Assembly (NCBI GenBank): GCA_025355465.1
Contig: JANXZO010000059.1
Span: forward strand, 1 to 64,000
Reading direction: 5' to 3'
DNA: 64,000 nt
Source: Bacteroidales bacterium
Lineage (GTDB): Bacteria; Bacteroidota; Bacteroidia; Bacteroidales; FEN-979
The position numbers and the translations under genes are program-made. The number at the start of each line of letters is the position of its first letter. Within the stretch, counting starts at the first letter, position 1. Positions 59,828-64,000 of this stretch are shown one piece after another. The notes beneath the pieces are model-generated. The model saw only the letters and a list, made by a program, of their open reading frames with translations, did no database searches and had not been told where the DNA came from.

Positions 59828-61135
59828 ATGAAAACTATTTTTCTTTCTTTGACGCTACTGATGTTAACATCTTTTTTTGCTGTTACAAATGTTCAATCTC
59901 AGGACAATGAATGGGTTAACCAGGTCATTGTTGTAAATAGCGGAAAATTTGAATCTGCTCCCCCTTATTTGGATTACGTCACTGTTCAATCTTACAATCC
60001 CACATCACAGTCTACCAACGTTTTCAATACAATTATGACCCAGTCAGCGCAGGATGTTGTGATCAAAGGAAATATGGCCTATGTTGCTGCGCAGGATTCT
60101 ATCATAATGTATAACATTGACAACTATCAGCGTGTTGCAGCAATTTCCGACTCCGGACTCAGCAGATTACTTATTTATAATGACAAACTCATTGTAACGA
60201 AGAAGTATCCGGTTAAAAGATTTTTCGTTGAAGTCCTGAATGCAAGTAACCTGGCGCTGCTCGCACGGGTTCAAGGAATTACTGGCAATTGCGGAGGCGC
60301 TACCTCTAGCAAAGATACGATTTATGTTGCTGTTAATGAATCTTATACTTCAACTGAAGGCAAAATGGCCTGCATCGGATCGAGCACCTGGACACTGGGA
60401 CGTGAGATCAACTTCGGTACCCAGGCGGTAGGAATTTCAGATATGTACACGTATGGTGGAAACATTTTTTCGATAAACAAAACTCCGAGCGGTTCTACGG
60501 CAATTGGAAGCATCACTGTTTATAACCTTTTCACTTTGACCTATTCAACAAAGGTCTTCACTGCGAATGTCGGTGAAGGATGTGGAATCAGAAATAACTT
60601 ACTGTATTTCAAATATAATGGCGGTATTGCCTCCTTCAATATGGACACTCAAACCATAGCGAACCCGCAGGTTATTACTGCCCCTATGTCATCAAACGTG
60701 TTCATAAACTCTGGTGAGATCGACTATCTTGAAGGAAACCTGTATCTCCAATATGGTAACAGACCTCCGACATTCGGAATTGGGATTGTTGCATCATCTA
60801 TTACAGGGGATTCAATTACAAGTTATCCTACCGGGATAAATGCGGAATCAGTGGCCATCGATTATCGTACACCCGTTGGAATTCATAATCAAACCTATGT
60901 GAGTCCTGCAGTGAGTATTTTCCCCAATCCGGCTTCCGAGAAAATTACAGTAAAGTTTACCGGCCATATGGCAATGGTCAATGTTTTGGATATCACCGGA
61001 CGCATTGTATACAGTATAACTGACGTTCCCGAAAAAAATCTGAATATCAATTGTGCAGATTTTCCAGCTGGAATCTATTTTGTTTCAGTTTTTTATGCTG
61101 AAGGCAAAACAACCGGGAAGTTCATTAAACAATAA
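59828..61135 (+). CDS. T9SS-sorted surface protein, probable beta-propeller (BtuG-like context)
   Basis: A 435-residue protein with a signal peptide and a C-terminal type IX sorting domain (IFPNPASEKITVKF, then LDITGRIVY and FPAGIYFVSV). The body has repeating short beta blades of the kind xxVYVAxxDSIxxYxxx, consistent with a propeller as in YncE-type proteins. In Bacteroides, BtuG is a surface beta-propeller lipoprotein that captures cobalamin beside BtuB. Here the protein is sorted by T9SS rather than lipid-anchored. The two downstream genes complete a similar three-gene set. Ligand unproven. Confidence 0.72.
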   Translation: MKTIFLSLTLLMLTSFFAVTNVQSQDNEWVNQVIVVNSGKFESAPPYLDYVTVQSYNPTSQSTNVFNTIMTQSAQDVVIKGNMAYVAAQDSIIMYNIDNYQRVAAISDSGLSRLLIYNDKLIVTKKYPVKRFFVEVLNASNLALLARVQGITGNCGGATSSKDTIYVAVNESYTSTEGKMACIGSSTWTLGREINFGTQAVGISDMYTYGGNIFSINKTPSGSTAIGSITVYNLFTLTYSTKVFTANVGEGCGIRNNLLYFKYNGGIASFNMDTQTIANPQVITAPMSSNVFINSGEIDYLEGNLYLQYGNRPPTFGIGIVASSITGDSITSYPTGINAESVAIDYRTPVGIHNQTYVSPAVSIFPNPASEKITVKFTGHMAMVNVLDITGRIVYSITDVPEKNLNINCADFPAGIYFVSVFYAEGKTTGKFIKQ

Positions 61136-61140
61136 ATTTG
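61133..61140 (+). promoter_or_regulatory. Weak -7 element before the second T9SS gene
   Basis: TAAATTTG matches TAnnTTTG but overlaps the previous stop codon, and no -33 is seen. It may be chance, or an internal start within the module. Confidence 0.3.
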
Positions 61141-61193
61141 CTAAACGGACATCGTATTTAATTTCCTGAATGTCTGCTTACTGATCAGATTTT

Positions 61194-62192
61194 ATGAATT
61201 CTAAATCATTCTTGCTCTTCATAGTTGGCATATTTACGTTTGCAATCTCAAATGCGCAATACCCACCACCTGCCGGGCAGCCTGGAACAACTGCCATTTT
61301 CAAGGACAGTTCAATAATTATCGGCTGGGCAAAAGCATGCGTTAATGTTAAGCGGGGGTACATCAACATTGTCGACACTAACATACAGTACAATGGGTCC
61401 AATATCGCAGATTTTGGAAGTGTGCTGTATGTTAACGGGCCATCCGATGAATTTGTCATGAGCCTCGGTGATGGTGGTTCTGCAGTACTCACTTTTGATC
61501 AACCCATCGGGAATGGCGCAGGCCCTGATTTTGCAGTCTTCGAAAATAGTTTCAGTGATACTTTTCTGGAACTTGGCTTTGTTGAAGTAAGTTCTGACGG
61601 AACCCGGTTTGTCCGTTTTCCGTCCGTCTCCCTGACTGATGAGACTACACAAATCAGTACTTTCGGCACTACTGATGCCACCAGAATTCATAACTTCGCC
61701 GGAAAATACAGAGCCCAGTATGGTACACCTTTCGACCTTGAAGATCTCAAAGACAGTACGGGTATTAATGTGAACCACATAACCCATGTCAGGATCATCG
61801 ATGCCATCGGTTGCCTGCAGACGCCATTTTGGACCTTTGATTCTCAGGGGCATAAAGTAAACGATCCATGGCCCACTCCATTCGACACCGGGGGCTTTGA
61901 CCTGGATGCAATTGGCGTAATGCACTACGGACCCAATGGAATTAATGACAATGGGCCGGAACTCAAAGTAAGCACTTACCCGAATCCGGTTTCTAACACG
62001 GTCATTTTTGTTGCCCGGGTTAATGAACAGGTACAATTTTCACTGTGTAATTTGTCCGGTTTGACTTTACAGGAGGATAGCTTCACTGGCAGGGGAACTT
62101 TCGACCTTTCAGAATTGAAGAGTGGTCTCTACATTGCTCATTTCTCTTTTGCCGATGGCTCCACTGTATTCAGAAAAATCTTAAAAAAATAG
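61194..62192 (+). CDS. T9SS-sorted cell-surface protein
   Basis: A 332-residue protein with a signal peptide (LLFIVGIFTFAISNAQ) and a C-terminal type IX sorting domain (VSTYPNPVSNTVIFVAR, GRGTFDLSELKSGLYIAHFS). The middle has GPDFAVFENSFSDTFLELGF and VEVSSDGTRFVRFPSVSL, then GGFDLDAIGV, a pattern I associate with cell-surface proteins encoded beside BtuB-type receptors in Bacteroidota. The domain function is unknown. It lies 58 bases after the propeller gene and 23 before the receptor, so all three are probably one transcript. Confidence 0.75.
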   Translation: MNSKSFLLFIVGIFTFAISNAQYPPPAGQPGTTAIFKDSSIIIGWAKACVNVKRGYINIVDTNIQYNGSNIADFGSVLYVNGPSDEFVMSLGDGGSAVLTFDQPIGNGAGPDFAVFENSFSDTFLELGFVEVSSDGTRFVRFPSVSLTDETTQISTFGTTDATRIHNFAGKYRAQYGTPFDLEDLKDSTGINVNHITHVRIIDAIGCLQTPFWTFDSQGHKVNDPWPTPFDTGGFDLDAIGVMHYGPNGINDNGPELKVSTYPNPVSNTVIFVARVNEQVQFSLCNLSGLTLQEDSFTGRGTFDLSELKSGLYIAHFSFADGSTVFRKILKK

Positions 62193-62215
62193 ATTTCTGA
62201 AGTAATTCAGAGAAT

Positions 62216-64000
62216 TTGAGAAAACTCCACAGTTATATCAGTCTGGTTGGTATGTTTCTGTTATATTGCGGAAGCCCACTTTCCATACAATCACAAAGCC
62301 TTATCGATACACTGCACCTCGCGGAATTCGAAGTAAAATCAAACTATGTTTTAGACAATCAGGGTTTTAAGCGGGTAAAACTCGATTCAGTTACGCTTCT
62401 GCCTCACCTGAATGCCGACCTTTCAACCATCCTAACTGAATATTCCACCATATTTATCAAGTCCTATGGTAATGCAACGCTTTCTACTCCTTCATTTCGT
62501 GGGACTACCGCACAGCACACCCAGGTAGAATGGAATGGCATCAATCTGAATTCACCTATGCTTGGGCAAATTGACCTTTCCCAAGTACAGGTTGCACAAT
62601 TTGATAAAATAGAGATCCTATATGGTGCCGCCGGACTCGCCCTAACAAGCGGGGCATTCGGTGGCGTGATTAATCTTGTAACCGTCCCCGACTGGAATAA
62701 CAGGCTTAACGTTATGGCGTCTCAGACAATTGGCAGTTTCGACAATTATGTCACCAACCTGTTTGTCGTTACCGGATCCCGAAAATTCCAGTCGCATACA
62801 AAGTTTAACTATTTATCAGGTCTGAATGATTTTCCCTACACAGACTACCAGGGAAATGTGGTATATCAACCAAATGCCTCCTTTAAACAATATGGATTCA
62901 CACAAGAGGTCTTCTGGCAATGGAAAGACCACCATATGATATCGGCAAAGGTCTGGTATGGTCGTTCCAACAGAAATCTGCCTTCAATTGTGGAGGTATA
63001 CAACCCGGACTACCATGAAAAACAGGAAGATAACACCCTCAGAGCGGTATTGGAGTATAAATATGTGCAACGCGGCTACAACCTGATGGTTCATTCTTCC
63101 TTGTCCGACCAGTTTATGCATTACTCAAGTCCGATCGTGGATGCCCGTCACCAGGTATATACTTGGACTAACCGGGCAAGGTTTACCTATAACAGGATCA
63201 AAAAGCTGACCATGAAACCCGGTTTGGATTTCAGCTATGATTGGGCGATCTCCGAAGATTATTCCGGTCTGAAAACCAGGGCAACGACTTCATTCTATGC
63301 GGAAATTATCTATGAAATTTCCCCGGCGGTAAAATCCTCTCTCATTGTAAGGGAAGAGTTGATTGACGGGAAGTTCATGCCGGTGCTTGGAACACTCGGA
63401 GTCGAATATAGGCCTTTCCGAAAGGAAAATTTCGCGCTGACGGCAAACGCACTCAGGAATTACAGGTTCCCGACACTAAACGAACTTTATTGGAAAATTT
63501 CCGGAAATCCCGACCTGGATCCGGAATCCGACCTTGGCGGTGAGATCGGCTCTACCTATAATCGGACAACTACCAACCGTAACTTCTTTTTCGAGGTCAC
63601 AATGTCCGGCTACACAACCTGGATCCGGAATATGATCGTCTGGATTCCGGTGAAAGATAATTCATCCATCTGGAGACCTGAAAATGTTAGCCAGGTTTTC
63701 GCAAGAGGGATCGAAGCTGGATTAAACATCCGGTGGGAGATTAGTGGCTTCCATCTCGGATTTAAAAACAACTATTCGTGGTGCCGCTCTACCTATGAAA
63801 AAACGACAGCTGAAAATGACCGGAAATTGGGCAAACAACTGATATATACCCCTGTAAATACTTTCAACAGCATGGTTTCAATTGAGCGATGGAAATTTTA
63901 CCTGAGGTATAATTTCATGTTTATCGGCGATAGATTTACCTCTCCCAATAACCTTTCATATATGCCGGCGTATAACTTGTCTAATATTATTTTAGGCAAA
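62216..64000 (+). CDS. TonB-dependent receptor, BtuB type (3' end outside window)
   Basis: The frame runs from TTG 62216 (an ATG at 62252 is the alternative) to the edge, giving about 595 residues. A signal peptide is followed by a TonB plug (STPSFRGTTAQHTQVEWNGI and IEILYGAAGLALTSGAFGGV) and many barrel strands. It lacks the N-terminal carboxypeptidase-like domain of SusC, so it belongs to the BtuB/siderophore-like group. In the arrangement with two surface proteins, cobalamin or another cofactor is the likely cargo. TTG is preferred because it adds the Arg/Lys needed by the signal peptide. Confidence 0.85.
   Translation, partial: MRKLHSYISLVGMFLLYCGSPLSIQSQSLIDTLHLAEFEVKSNYVLDNQGFKRVKLDSVTLLPHLNADLSTILTEYSTIFIKSYGNATLSTPSFRGTTAQHTQVEWNGINLNSPMLGQIDLSQVQVAQFDKIEILYGAAGLALTSGAFGGVINLVTVPDWNNRLNVMASQTIGSFDNYVTNLFVVTGSRKFQSHTKFNYLSGLNDFPYTDYQGNVVYQPNASFKQYGFTQEVFWQWKDHHMISAKVWYGRSNRNLPSIVEVYNPDYHEKQEDNTLRAVLEYKYVQRGYNLMVHSSLSDQFMHYSSPIVDARHQVYTWTNRARFTYNRIKKLTMKPGLDFSYDWAISEDYSGLKTRATTSFYAEIIYEISPAVKSSLIVREELIDGKFMPVLGTLGVEYRPFRKENFALTANALRNYRFPTLNELYWKISGNPDLDPESDLGGEIGSTYNRTTTNRNFFFEVTMSGYTTWIRNMIVWIPVKDNSSIWRPENVSQVFARGIEAGLNIRWEISGFHLGFKNNYSWCRSTYEKTTAENDRKLGKQLIYTPVNTFNSMVSIERWKFYLRYNFMFIGDRFTSPNNLSYMPAYNLSNIILGK

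Noticed and set aside
61311-62036. 241-codon minus-strand frame
   Set aside because: Antisense to the second T9SS gene, whose signal peptide, body and sorting domain are all clear in the other frame.

Overview
The window is a compact, gene-dense stretch from a Bacteroidota chromosome, most likely an anaerobic or facultative member of the Bacteroidales or a related lineage. Four things support this: many start regions carry the Bacteroidota -7 element TAnnTTTG; the order rpmG - DUF4295 - ftsY - rimO is typical of the phylum; two secreted proteins end in type IX secretion (Por) sorting domains; and lipoproteins and signal-peptide glycosidases are abundant. A glycyl radical enzyme with its activase points to life without oxygen. 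I see no rRNA, tRNA, CRISPR array, insertion sequence or prophage.

Bases 1-4939 hold the tail of an unidentified gene, an AAA/DUF4143 ATPase behind twin palindromic operators, a secreted protein of unknown function, a MarC-family membrane protein and a soluble triple-PAS HisKA_2 histidine kinase. Bases 4948-21999 (all minus strand) form a glycan/protein degradation block. In transcription order it reads: GH2 beta-mannosidase, secreted endonuclease/exonuclease/phosphatase-fold protein, GH92 alpha-mannosidase, EamA exporter, M64 metallopeptidase, glycyl radical activase, then (with its own promoter) a HypD-like glycyl radical enzyme translationally coupled to a GH31 glucosidase/xylosidase and followed by a transglutaminase-like lipoprotein. 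Together these suggest stripping of mannose-rich glycoproteins and use of their amino acids, possibly hydroxyproline.

Bases 22137-33826 are mainly central and housekeeping functions: galactokinase, polyphosphate kinase 2, an aldose-1-epimerase lipoprotein, an SDR, an EXPERA-like membrane protein, an Old Yellow Enzyme with an orphan cysteine cluster, a lipoprotein, an M23 peptidase, a membrane metallophosphoesterase, a sodium:solute symporter with a small membrane partner, and Ogt. Bases 33844-48100 are a second glycan locus: a plus-strand glycosidase-like/FGE-fold fusion converging on a minus-strand run of HAD phosphatase, a 1162-residue six-hairpin glycosidase with an amidotransferase-like N-terminus, two paralogous MGH1-like glycosidases, a GH172 (DUF2961) lipoprotein and a CAP-SPOR protein. 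Neither glycan locus has a SusC/SusD pair, sulfatase, or dedicated sensor/regulator in this window.

Bases 48111-58334 return to core functions: a PflX-like radical SAM protein, a secreted C1 peptidase, aat, a class III aminotransferase, an SDR, a XerD-type recombinase, rpmG, DUF4295, ftsY, rimO, a MORN/YwqK repeat protein and a PaaI thioesterase. Bases 58345-64000 hold a serine hydrolase with a small lipoprotein, then a three-gene surface module: a T9SS-sorted beta-propeller-like protein, a second T9SS-sorted protein and a BtuB-type TonB-dependent receptor running off the end. That layout resembles Bacteroides BtuB/BtuG cobalamin-uptake loci, but no cobalamin riboswitch is visible.
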